From assembly GCF_052324685.1 (NCBI RefSeq), contig NC_135222.1, positions 10,337,873-10,401,872 of the forward strand: a stretch of 64,000 nucleotides of DNA, given 5' to 3'. A program made the position numbers and the translations under genes. How positions within the stretch are numbered: position 1 is the stretch's first letter; the number at the start of each line of letters is the position of its first letter. The notes beneath the pieces were generated by a model that was not told the DNA's origin, did no database searches, and was given only the letters and a program-made list of their open reading frames with translations. The stretch comes from Brachyhypopomus gauderio. Taxonomy: Eukaryota > Chordata > Actinopteri > Gymnotiformes > Hypopomidae. Below, one piece after another: positions 1-19,711 of this stretch.

Positions 1-171
1 TTAAGAGACTACAGAAGCTTGGGTGAAACGCTCAATAATGCTGTCTGTACATTTTCATAGCGTTGCATCATTTAGCATTTTGACTCATACTTGCAGGAGG
101 CCAACATGATGTCATCAGCTTATTACAAAGTTTTACTTTCCCTCCCCCCTTTATATCTGTCACACTTGAAG

Positions 172-1855
172 GTTTTGGAAAACTACAATAAGGGGAAGAC
201 AGCCCTTCTGTCAGCTGCCAAGATCATGGTTAGCCCCACGGATGTGGACCTGAACGCTGAGACTGTCTTCCTTGGGGCCTCCAACTCCCAGCAGCCCACA
301 CCCCCCACTCACCACCGAAGGAACAGTAGCGTCCGGTGAGTCCTTCTTGCTAACCCTATGGGAGAGTAGACAGACAGTAACACACACCTGCACCTTGGAA
401 GGGGATACAGTCAGCTAGAGCTGTTGTTTTTAAGGATGTGGGCTGGCTAGAGAGAATTGGTATTCTGCCTTGAAACAAATTTGAGCATTTCTTGGGAGGT
501 AAAGTTAGCTGTACTGTGAATGCAGAATGTCAAATCAGTATTACTTGGTTATCTCTGTTGATTACTTGTGGTTTATCTTTGTTTTTCTGTCTTTGTTTCT
601 GCTTCATATACCTGTTTCATATACCTCTTTTGATTTATATTATGTTTATTTTGGGTATATATATATATATTTCCTGTCCTCCACAATTTCTTATTCTCTC
701 CTCTCGGCTTGCAGCTCCTGTGCACGCTCCGAAATCTCTCTGGATGGTTTTTCGGAGTGCCCCCCTCCACCTGTGCCCGTGGTGCTGACGGGTGCCCGCG
801 AGCGGCTGACTGTGGAGCTGCAGGAGCGCAAGGCACCGCTAGCGGTCATGGAGAGCTTGTCTGATGTGGACTCCATCTACAGCCTGGACTCCCGCCGCTC
901 CTCCGCTGCCCTGAGGGGCTCTCCATGCCTGGGCTCACTGCCATTCCCCCTGGACGCCCCCATCCCTGAGGAGAACCCGTCTTTGAGCTCACGCACCGAG
1001 CTTCTAGCAGCAGACGGGCTGCTCCAGTCCTCACCCGAGCGGGAGCTGGGAGAAGCCGGCCCCTACTGCCCCTCGCCGCCACAACTCATCCTGCCTTCCA
1101 ATGGGGGCCATCGCCTCTTACCTGCCAACCCACGGCACAGCGGTCACTTCCCTCCGCTTCTACTTGGACAGACCGTTATAGGTCATCCAGGCCGCCAGAG
1201 GGCGAGCTTGCGGCCCCCTTCGGCAGTGTTTGAGGCGTATAAGCAGTCGGGTGTCCCCATCAGCCGGGAAATGAAGCCCGCCACACCCTGGACCGGTCCT
1301 GATGGGGATGGTTGTGAAGAGAATGCGAGAGATGGAGGAGTGGAGAAAAACACGCAGAGCCAGGCAGAGGTCAGGGTGGAGCCGAAGAGTGAGCTTTCGC
1401 ACACCATGCCAACGGTAACCCCACTCTCCAATGGGAACCCCAGCCAGGCTGTGTTGGAGTTCGCCCAGTACCTCGACTCTCTCTTCAGGCTCGATGGCAG
1501 CAGCTCTCCTCCTCTGGAGCTCTCTGACGCAGAGTCCGAGTCTGGTCGTGGCTCCTGCAGTCAGACGGAGGGCCAGTGTGATGAACAGCATGGGGAGAAC
1601 TCGGACAGGGACAAGCAGCTTCTAGCTAGGGCCACGCTAGAGCCCAATCTCGTCCCCAAACCACCTCGCACCTTCGCCGGATCTGCTGACCCCTCGTCAG
1701 GCATCTCTCTCTCTCCGTCCTTCCCTTTATCCTCGTCGGGAGAGATGAATGAACTCTCACCCCCGGATGGACCACTGACGGTCAACCACTCCACACTACG
1801 AACTTCCACTGCCTGTCCTTACCCTGAGGAAAACACAATATCATCCATGGTGTAG
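172..1855 (+). CDS. C-terminal exons of an unrecognised gene (partial)
   Basis: Two exons read in one frame: 172-335 (acceptor AG at 170-171, donor GTGAGT at 336) and 715-1855 (acceptor GCAG at 711-714), joined in phase 2 and ending in TAG at 1853-1855. They give 434 residues, and the 5' part of the gene lies outside the window. The first exon encodes a short basic and polar segment (ENYNKGKTALLSAAK). The last exon is a long tail rich in Ser, Pro and acidic residues, with stretches such as SLSDVDSIYSLDSRRSS and LSDAESESGRGSC that look like phosphorylated disordered sequence. No catalytic motif or membrane segment is visible here. The protein ends in S-M-V, which fits a class I PDZ ligand (S/T-X-V). 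The reading frame is clean across both exons, so the gene is probably real, but I do not recognise the family. It lies upstream of arih1 on the same strand. Confidence 0.75.
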
Positions 1856-2774
1856 TGCCCAACGTCTGACACACACACTTCCCGTTCCTTCTCTTGATGG
1901 TGTTATTACCCTCCCAAACAGAAAACAAACACACACAAAAAAACAGTGGGTGAAATTTTCTTGCTTTCTTGGACCAACTCCTAGAAACATGCATGCGTAG
2001 CAATGCGACTTCCAGACAGAGACCATTAAAATCACAAAGAATAGAAGACCTCATTTTGTACCATTGATGAACAATATCTCTGAATGCAGTCTGTCTCATG
2101 CATAACTGTTACAAAGTGTCCTGTTTGCTGCCTGCGACGTGAGTGTGTCAGGCTGCTCCTACACGAAAAGACTTCAGCTGTTGCTGCCATAAAAGAAGCT
2201 TTGCACAGACGACCCAAAATTTCCACCAAGTCTCATGTTTATGTTTACATTACTGCCACTGAACAATAAGTGTGTCAAGTTAACATATTTGCAGGGAATT
2301 TGACTTGCAAGGAACATAATAGGATGGCCAAAAAGGGAGAGCTAGCTTGATTGAGATGAGCTAGTGAGTTAGAGGCATGCTTGCTTGCCAAGTTCAAGTT
2401 TCTTGACACGGCGACATTTCCTCAGGTCTTTAAAGAACAGAGATAAAGATAGGGGGCGCTCTAACAGGTTCTGATGTCAAAACTCATATTTGTGCTTTTC
2501 AGATGTTGGCTTGAAGGTCCTGCACCACTCAAGTCTCGATTTCTGATTTAGGACTGTGGTACGGTGTGCATGAGAATATAATGAATACTTATTTGGAACA
2601 GTTCATTTTGAAATTTACTTAGCATTGATCTTCATTCATGCGTACATTCAAAATAACGATAATCTGCTTTTACTTCCTTTCTTTTTTTGCCAAATATAAA
2701 CCCTGCCAAATATGTGTAGGAATCGATATCTGAAATGAGTTTGAAGATTTATGTAAGAAATAGATTTTTTTTAC

Positions 2775-2856
<82 letters not shown>

Positions 2857-3097
2857 TTTTGTCACATAAATTTGATGTACTGTCACGTGCGAATCCACCA
2901 TGTAACAGTGAAACGAACTAGGTGGCATAGAGCATGCGCCACACACAGTTCTGAATGCCCTTGCTAAACATGTCTTCTTTAGACATTAGATAATACTTTT
3001 TTTAAATGCTCACCTCATTAAATGTGGGCTTGGACTGGAGGAACAGGGCAGAACATTGCCCTTCATGTGACACTATACTAGGACCAGTAGCAAACTG

Positions 3098-3136
<39 letters not shown>

Positions 3137-4919
3137 TAGGGAGTCTCATCTGCATTTTTATAATTTCTACTGTTGTTGTTATGACTATATTTCAATAATT
3201 GGTGGTTTATCATTATGATGAATATTTTAGTAACTGTTACAGTTTGACTTGCCTTTTAGATTATTTCTGAATGGAGTGGTCTTGAGTTGAGGTGTCTGTG
3301 TGAGGAAGAAGTTACAGCAGTGGGGCCCTGGTGTGTGTGAGATAGATACAGCATTGGGTCCAGGTATGAGTTAAAACACTACAAATCAAACAGTGTGCCA
3401 AATGGGCCAAACACTCAGTGAAGTTGCATGTTTTGAACACTGTATACAGAACGAGAAGTTGAGTTTTTACTTTTTGACATGCCAGTTCTATAGTGAGGGG
3501 ATAGAACGTATCACATACAGAAACTATACCTTGCAATTTTTTTATATGGATACATTACATAGCAATGTGTTGTGATTCTGATCAGTTATATACTGGTGTT
3601 TGAAACACAATGGTTGCCATTTTCACAGGTTTTTGAAAATGTATAGTAAAAGATCTTTGCTGACTTACATTATTTTTTTAATTCACTAGTTTGAGAATGC
3701 TGAATGGAGGACTGGAGAAATAGTTCACTGCTGTACTTTTTCAACGTGGTTGTGTATAGCATTGTCTTTCATGTCATTATTTTATGCAAGTAAAACCCAT
3801 CTTATTTTCAGTCTTTAAAAGAAAAAAGAATCCAGTTAAACATTATCAAGAAAAATGGCTGTATCATGTATCATAGTGATAAGTTTATCTGAAATCTATA
3901 GCTATACTGAAAAATAAATAAATATATGTATATATAATAATAAATGGGGAAAACATATTTATCTGTGGATATATGCTGACTTAAGAAAATTAATGATGTA
4001 GCCATTGGTCTTCAAAAGAAAAACATTTCTTTCTATTGTTGCCAGCTACCTTACCAGTCCTTATTTTTCATGAATGAGAATGTATTTAAGATTTGCCTGC
4101 ACATACACATACACATGAACATACACATTACCCTGCCTGTAAAAGAATAAAACCGTACAGATTTCAGACACCCGAAGCTGTCTGGTTCTTATTCTGGTTC
4201 TATATATATTCCTATTAATATAACATGTTTCTGTTCTGTTCAAAGGTTCATTGCAGGTTTTGGAATACTATAAAGCTATGTATTCTATTAGATGCAGATG
4301 GTTTTAGATGCAGATAACAGTTTATAGAGAACATACACCTGCTTTATTAAAAACACTTGCTTGTGCATCACTGCTCATCACTGGTCGGTTAGTAACATCA
4401 GGGCCAGTGCAGGGCAAACATTTAGATAAAAGACCATTCTCAGTACAGAATTGACATGGCAGAGGCATGGTAGGTAAAACTGTTTTATATCCATCACTGT
4501 CAGTGGTCCTGTGGTAGACAGGAGACCGCTGACATAGATTTGTAAGATAGCGAACATTGTCTACAGTATCTAACTACACCCACCACGTTTTCTAACATGT
4601 AAGGTTGGTGACAAGTAGAAGTGCAATGAAACAGCCTGAGCTTATGACAGTCTGAAATCAATGAAGACGTTTACCACCTACGCTATTTGAGCCTATTTGG
4701 CTCCTGCACACTGATAAGAAAAACTATGAATACTCAAACTGGGATTTAGAGAGCACCATTCGACCCTCTTATGTAGTTCTAAAAGGATTAGGCAAACAAT
4801 TCCAGTCAAATCGATCTCAAATTAAACCGGCCAGTTGTTTACATTTGTTAATTTTCTTTTTTATTTAATATGCTATTGAGACTGTCTCCATTTATTTATT
4901 TAATTTATTAATTTATATA
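1856..4919 (+). other. 3' UTR and intergenic DNA before arih1
   Basis: No gene is visible. The first part is presumably the 3' UTR of the upstream gene. Candidate AATAAA signals occur near 3912 and 4147, but none can be chosen without transcript data. The stretch includes a long AT microsatellite at 2778-2851 and a TTA trinucleotide run at about 3100-3136. Confidence 0.5.
2778..2851. repeat. (AT)n microsatellite
   Basis: About 70 bases of uninterrupted AT dinucleotide. The Ile/Tyr reading frames over it are artefacts. Confidence 0.95.
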
Positions 4920-5192
4920 TTTATTTATGCGCTGTTTTGCCTCTGGCAATAAGTTTTCCATGCGCATGACGTCGCACACGTAGGTCTTTGTTGGCCTAGC
5001 TGAGGCTTCAGTTAGCCGGCTCTGCTAACGCGGTCGCGGGTCCTAGCCTGGACGAGCTAGCTAGCATCGCAGGATTTGGGTTTTTTTTATATCAAGGCAT
5101 ATTTTCCGCTAATACTCCTGTCGTCCTGCTTGCCGCCGCAGACCTCGCGTTTGCAAAAATTTGTCATACGCCAAAAAAAAATACACCACGTA
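4920..5192 (+). promoter_or_regulatory. probable arih1 promoter and 5' UTR
   Basis: The 270 bases before the arih1 ATG are richer in G, C and CpG than the flanks. They contain a CRE-like half site, TGACGTCG, near 4968, and the CpG-rich character continues into the first exon. No TATA box is visible. This fits a CpG-type housekeeping promoter, but the start site is inferred. Confidence 0.4.
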
Positions 5193-12974
<7,782 letters not shown>

Positions 12975-15900
12975 GGAGTCCTCCAACCATGAACTCCCTG
13001 CAAGGAAGAACCCAACCCCCCCCCAACGGTTCAACGAGCGCTGTGGTCCCTCCCCCACACTCCTCTCAACCATCTCCATACATCCTGTATTGCATCCTCT
13101 TTTTCATGGCTTTTGATTTTTTTTTTTTTGCTTGTTTGTTTTTACTGAGAATTTAAGTTAATTTTATTTGAATAAAAAGTTAGACTATAAAAGACGACTC
13201 ACGATGTCAGTATTGCAGTCTGCAGCAGAGTTGATTGTGAACACTGCGTCTTCTGTCCTACGGTGATTTGTGTGGAGGCTCCCTCAGTAGTTTCTTTTTT
13301 CTTAGTTTCTTAATTTTTTAGTAGTTTGGTTTAAAATGGACATAGCTTTACATGTTGGAGCCATGTGCGGTTGTGTTTGGAATGCTGGTGGGCGTGGCTT
13401 CAAGCTTGTTTTCCTCAAAAGCAGAGGTCTTTAGGCACTGGGATGGAGACATTTCAAGCTGTAAATAATGTATGTGCATGGAACATGGCATGGGATGCAT
13501 TTCTTTTTGTGTTTTGTTTTTATTTTTTTGTTTGTTTCAAAATATTTATTTCTTTACAGATATTTGAAAATGTGTGGCAGCCCAGTGTGACGGGGTGACG
13601 TCTCAGCTTCCGTTTCCTTCATGTTGGGTTTTGGGGTTTAACAATTTTTTTGGAGGGGTGAGAAAATGTTAAGATTCAAATACAAAAGGACTTAAGCCCC
13701 AAACAGGGGCACAGGATCACCTCCCACAAGACAGAGTGCAGGTAGCCTTAACATTAAGTACATTAAGTACTGTTGTCGGATGCAGACGAGCCCTTCCTAG
13801 GTTGAACATGCAGGACCAGACTGCTTTTAGGTTGGACTGGAATAGAACTTTCCAGCTAACTTTAATAATTTAAGTCAATCACCTGCACATTGTCTTAGCC
13901 TAATTAAAGGCCATACCCCTTCCCTAAAACAACTATGATTTGCTGGTTAATAAACTACTAGTTGTTTCATGAGAGCAAACATGAGTGATATTCACTCAGC
14001 AGACGGCACATGCCCCTAGAGCTTTTACCTTTTTCTTTTAATCTTTATTTAAGAAAATAAGCACCTGCACCTTTTGTGTTTGAGGAGGCAGTTGTCATAT
14101 TAAAAGCATTTATATGATATTACACTAGCCAGCCTGGTGGTGACCAGATTCACTAACACTAAGAAGTGGAGAAGTAGCAAATCAAAGATTTTGTAATGGA
14201 AATTTTCTTGTGTGTTTAGCTAATACAGAACCATGCTAAAACTACTAATGTACAGACTGTTCCAAATTTCCAGTTCAGTATCTGTGACTAAATCTGGCAC
14301 TTGCACAGAATATGCACATTCAACATTTATTTGCAACATGATTATTTTAATGGGAGAGAATTCCTCCAACCTCCCCTTTTTTTGCCTTTTTGAGACATTT
14401 CATAAGTACCCATTTGAACATTGCATATGTATCTGAACTTGTTTTGTAAGGTAGCTGGCACCTTTTACTGTCATTCACGCTCATGGCTCTCAAAACGTTG
14501 CCTGGAGTGTTTCCTCAAACCCTCATCGCAAGACACACAAAGGACTTCAGTGTTGGCTGTGCTGGGAGATCTTTTCACCAAAGTGTGGATCTAGAATAAA
14601 AAATCAACTGCCTCTGATCAGAGAAATGTTCATCTTCAGTGGCTTTCATGTGTTATAACCATTCTTACAAACAAATGTCCTATTTAAATAAATCTCATTC
14701 AAAAGTATCAAGCTTTATTTATTTTTAAATCTAATGCAAGCTTCTGTACTTGCACACTACATGCCATCTTTTCTAATTTATCAGGCATGAGTTCCAGTAT
14801 TCATAATTCAGAGGTGAGGTTTGCACATCTTTTAAGAGTCACATTCTACTTCTAGAATAGGCCGGTGGAAAAGTGAGAAAGCAATTGTGGATAGAATGCT
14901 TTCAGATTAGAGACTAGTTTCAGATTAAGAGGAAGATGTTTTCAAAGTCGCCATCATTGTTAGTGGTTTGTCAGAGTTTATTTAGTTTGTTTTCATATAC
15001 ATGACCTAAAAATTCATCAGTTACTGGTATTTGAAATGCATGTATTTGTGTCCGGATTTTTTATTTCTGTTGACATCTATAAACCTGTTAGCAGCATTTG
15101 GATTATAAAATGTTTACAATTGCCTTTACGTCTTTTATAATAGTAAGTTATTTAAGAATATTTTTTTAAGAAGAGGGTTTTTGCAGATGAGACTGAGTTT
15201 GCACTCGTCTTGATAATTTAATGCTTGAAAGTATGAATGACGATGCACATGTACACAATGTTTCACAAGGGGGCGCACAAGTTAATACCAGTTTAACCAG
15301 TTCTTCTGCCTGTTTACCCACCTTATTTAAATCGGATTACTAATCGGCATTGACCTGAGGGCCCACATTACAATGATGTTTGTACAACGTAATGAACATT
15401 AGACTTTGTTGTTGTTGACTACATTGCCTATAGTTTTAGCATTTACTTTTTTCAGATGTCTGGTCCACGGCATCTTCGAAGATTTGCCCTGACAATACAA
15501 GGTGATTTCACTGTGACTGTTAGCATCCGAAATGGAGTGTAAAGAGGTAACTTTCACTGTATGGGTTTAGTGACAGTGTGTATGCAAAACACTTAAGTTT
15601 CAGTTTCTGCATGCAAAAGGCCCCACTATCCCGTTACCAGTTACAACAAACCATTTCCCAAATAGTGCCTCAGAACTGCCATGGTAAAACAAAGAATGTG
15701 AGGGTCGTGAACGTTTTCATAGAGAAATTATGTATTCTGAGGTAGGCTAGGACCCTTCACAAAAATAATAATAAATAAAACAATTATGTAATTAATGATT
15801 TTGCACTCCTGATTTCCTTAATAAGACTAGAACTACTTTTAGTTTTATGAATGGGGAAAAAATGTCAATCACATTTACTGCACTGTTTTAAGGAACCTCA

Positions 15901-17741
15901 GCATCTGCATTGAATTTACATCAGCGTTGGTCAGTCTAAAACAACCTGCTTCAGTTCCTGGGCTTCTCCTGGACATTGAGCCATTTGACTGCTGATCTCA
16001 TACTGCAGGACAAAGGTTATACTACACCTATTGCTGAAACTACTCTAAATATTATATTATAAAGTAATAAGATAGATGCTGTCTAATTAGCATCTATAAT
16101 AATACATTTGCTCATATTAAAAGGTTACAGTAAATAACATGAATTATTTTACTGGATGCAATCATGACAGTCTCATAGAAAACCTCTATGTTTTATTTAT
16201 GTCAGCTCTACGTGCATTGAACAGTGCATTTAAGTCATGTGCAGCAGTTCTGTACACCTGTCAGATGCTGGCAGCACTGGAGGTGATGAATGCAAACATG
16301 GGCCTCCTTAAGAGACCCCCTTTCACACGTGTAAACCCCAAAAACGGTTTGTATGCTGCTGCGTTCCATCACGCTGAGACTGCCGTGAACTCCACAACTC
16401 ACAGGTGGTGGGGAAATGTTCATCTTGGGGAGGGAGGAACCTCATTGCGTTGGTGGTGTTTGGGAGTCTGCTACACATGCAGGCAGGAGTGTTGTCTTCT
16501 TCGTCTTCTACCTCTGGAGTGCCATGGACGTGTTCAGGTGACACAGATGTCAAGCTGGAGCGGAGTGTGAGGTGAGTGTCATAGGTCGTCAGATCTGATC
16601 TCTGACCCCCAGATGTTCGTGGCCTCTCCAAGTATCCAGGGATGGAGTGGAGGGCTCTTGCATGTCTGTTGCATGTCAATATTTCAGTATTTATTATTCC
16701 CTCCACCTCAGTCAAAAGCCCAGTTCAGGCTGAAAAAGCAGCTCCAAAGCATAATGCTACAACTACTGTTCTTCAACTGTGGGTGTGGTTGTATACTTGT
16801 GATGTGGAACGTTAATTTGGTACCAATGATACCTTTTGGAATAATGGCCAAAATGCTGAACTTTCGTCTCAAAAGACCATAAATAATATGAGAAGCATAC
16901 TGTCATGTAGAATGTAACTGGTACTTGCTTTCACGTCTGTCTCCTCCCATCCTATCAATCTTGTTTCATTTTTTGTAACATTCTGTTTTGTAACATTCGC
17001 CTGATCGATACTCTTTAACAATGAGATCTTTATAAATCCTTTGCAGATTTATTAAAATGCAATTAAGTAAACGTCAGGTAAAAGCTGACCAGAACAGCTG
17101 AAATAATATGGGGTTAAACAATGTCTCTTTAATGGATAGCAGGTGTGGGCTGACTACTGGGTAATCAGTTTGGAAAGTGATTGGTTATTTCTGAACACAG
17201 CCACATCCCTAGTTATATGGGGGGTGTGCGCACTTAGACAATCTCATTTGTTTTAGATTTTTATTTATTTTCATTTTCACCTCTAAATGATGTCAGTTTG
17301 TTTTTCAACTGAATTGCTCATATTGTAGATCACATTTAAGGTTGAAATAAATCTGAAAACCTTTATCTCGGTCAGAATTTTTGCACCACAAAAAGTAGCA
17401 TTTTAACAGAGTTGTGTAAACTTTTTAAAATGCACTGTACTGTATATTATTGGCTTGGCGCAGGTTACATGGCCTGTCTTTACCCACCAAAAAATGTGGC
17501 AATTTGATGACTCAGAGACTTGCATACTCTCTGTACTTGTTTTACAGGTCTCTTCATAAATATCAGGTATCTGGTAAGACTTTTCCGACTGAAACGTGAC
17601 TGATGCTTGCAAAAACAAATGGATGTGTGATTTTTACGTCCTCATATTAATTGTATGATTATTTTGTGTAATTGGTAACTGTACAACTATGTAATTGGTG
17701 ATATGTAACTAGAACTTCTGGGAGGATGTATGTTGTGTTTT
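12975..17741 (+). other. arih1 3' UTR and gene-free intergenic DNA
   Basis: The 3' UTR begins after TGA at 12972-12974, with a first AATAAA near 13170. More distal AATAAA-type signals exist, for example near 14687, so the UTR could be much longer. From about 14 kb to 17.7 kb I see no gene. Short reading frames at 16139-16900 have no recognisable content and may belong to an old repeat I cannot name. Confidence 0.5.
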
Positions 17742-18080
17742 TGTGACGATGGGCGCAGGGTGACGGACGAGGCACGAGTCCACTGTTCTTTGCACACACA
17801 TCACTTTATTTATAACAGAAATAGCGCAGACAGCGCACGAAGAACACTTACACATTAATCTTGTGTGACTCAAACAAAGATGAGCACGTGACACTGCACG
17901 AACACACATTAAATAGACAAACCACATAAGCACTGAGTGATCACGAGATGAGCCACAGGTGAGACCGATGAACACACTCAGACACATCCACACCCATGAA
18001 TATCCACAGATGCAGACGTCTAGACGTAAACAACATAAACACATGCCCAAAGAGGAGGGGTCAGGGGCTGTACCTTGACA
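17742..18080 (-). mobile_element. solo LTR (family A)
   Basis: A 339-bp block starts TGTGACGATGGGCG and ends ACCTTGACA. It matches the LTRs at 59164-59500 and 60738-60983 along most of its length. The polyadenylation signal reads on the minus strand (TTTATT on + near 17807), so the sense strand is minus. The flanks, GTTTT and ATTTT, are an imperfect 5-bp target duplication. Confidence 0.75.
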
Positions 18081-18240
18081 ATTTTCATAACTAATAATAT
18101 TAAGTTACAGCAAGATACATTTTTATTGTTGTAAACCAGACAATAAAAGTATCACTTTATGAAATCTTTATTTTCTCCATTCAGCTTGTCACATTACGGT
18201 CCCCAACCCCTCCCTTTTGGGCGTGTGTTATATGTCTGAA

Positions 18241-18921
18241 GCCTGGTTTAAGCCTGGTTTATACTCGACGCGCCGCGAGCGGCGCGAGGGTCCGCGCGGC
18301 GAAAATGACGTAATCACTGTGGCTCCGCCCGTGCGCGAGGGCCGAATTTTGTAACTTCGCGCGCGCGCCGCGCTTCAGCGCGATGGACAAAGTCATGTTT
18401 GCCGGGTTCATACACCTTTACAAGGTGGAATTAAAGCACTTGTACGTCACTTTAAAGGTCCATTTCAATATTTCCCAGCACGTTAAACTTAATTAAGTTA
18501 AATGTTTATACATATACTCGAAATGAATCGAAATAATTCGCTTTTTTATCACATTATTTAATGGTGGTTTATTTTCAAAACGCCCAATCTTAACGTCTTC
18601 ACGTTCTCTCATGTTTCGTCCTGGAATTACAAGAGGCTCGTATTTGTTAACATATCGTTTCGGACAACACTGCAAAGCCATAATTACGTTTGATGCCTGA
18701 TGTGTCTCTGCGGTCTCTGGTCAGGTAAAAATGTTCTTTCACCGGTTTTGCAGGGGTTTTTTATTCTCCACTGCCACCTATCGCCACCTATCGTTTCGGA
18801 GAACACTGCAGCGACGCTCGCGACGTTCGCGAAAGTATAAACGCCTACACCGCTCGCGCAGGGTCGCGCGAGGTGGGCGGAGCCGCGCGCTACGGTCGCT
18901 CGCGAAAGTATAAACCAGGCT
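18241..18921. mobile_element. GC-rich MITE with inverted ends
   Basis: The left end contains AAGCCTGGTTTATACT and the right end contains AGTATAAACCAGGCTT, an inverted pair of about 16 bp. Inside, both arms are rich in CGCG and the middle is AT-rich. There is no open frame of note. A second copy, split by an LTR element, lies at about 58960-59163 and 60984-61150. The superfamily is not certain because no clear target duplication is visible, but PIF/Harbinger or hAT is plausible. Confidence 0.6.
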
Positions 18922-18927
18922 TGAGTG

Positions 18928-19028
18928 TTAAACGTGCGCTGTCTGCGCTATTTGTAAAGACGAATAAAGTAATGTCTGTAGCGAACAGGATTCCGTGTCT
19001 CGTCCTTCACCCAGTCGCCAGCGTTACA
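18928..19028 (+). mobile_element. LTR fragment (family A), opposite orientation
   Basis: The stretch from GTGCGCTGTCTGCGC to AGCGTTACA matches the terminal part of the family A LTR, including AATAAA and the GTGTCTCGTCCTTC block. It lies in the opposite orientation to the solo LTR at 17742-18080. The 5' part is missing. Confidence 0.6.
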
Positions 19029-19272
19029 CAGCTGGTTCATTGCAAACACAGAAATGCCACAAGACAACGAAACGGAGCAAGCAAGTCCATATTTAAAGCT
19101 TAAATTAATATTATTTTTATAATCAGTTTCTGGAAGAAATTGACTTTTTGTAAGTTTTGTTCAACTCCTCTCACATTTATTAAAATACAAGTATTTAAAT
19201 TCTGTAGTGATCCATAGTAGCCAATCAGGGTAGCTCAAACAAAGATAATTTCCAGATAAAATAAGTCTATTG

Positions 19273-19634
19273 TACGGAGCCCCGTAGGGGTCACTGGCGA
19301 AAAAAAAATTTGAGGAGCAAAATCCGTACGCATGGATTAATAAACCGTACGTACGGATTACTAAACCGTACGCACGGATTACTAAACCGTACGCACGGAT
19401 TACTAAACCGTACGTACGGATTTATAAACCGTACGTACGGATTACTAAACCGTACGCACGGATTACTAAACCGTACGCACGGATTACTAAACCGTACGTA
19501 CGGATTTATAAACCGTACGTACGGATTACTAAATCGTACGCACGGATTACTAAACCGTACGCACGGATTTATAAAACGTATAATAATTTATAAAACGTAG
19601 CTTTCTCCCTAGTAACCCCTCCAGGGCTCCGTAG
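19273..19634. repeat. left terminal inverted repeat with 21-bp array
   Basis: Outer block 19273-19322, then twelve tandem 21-bp units (about 19323-19580), each with a near-palindromic core CCGTACG(C/T)ACGG followed by ATTACTAAA, ATTTATAAA or a close variant. The inner block reads CTTTCTCCCTAGTAACCCC and ends GGGCTCCGTAG. The inner block reappears inverted in the right arm. The regular 21-bp spacing is two helical turns. Confidence 0.9.
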
Positions 19635-19711
19635 TGGCCAGTCGCTACAAGTTCCCTCAGCATCTCTGCTTTAAGGAACACGTGTAGCTAGCGTCACGTT
19701 TATTATAAATA

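Noticed and set aside
1160..1591. 143-residue minus-strand frame
   Set aside because: Antisense shadow of the last exon of the first gene.
16139..16882. Overlapping frames on both strands in the arih1 downstream region
   Set aside because: No recognisable domain or splice context; possibly an old repeat, but I cannot name it.
19323..19580. CRISPR-like array of short regular repeats
   Set aside because: The spacers are also repeated, the genome is eukaryotic, and the array lies symmetrically in transposon ends.
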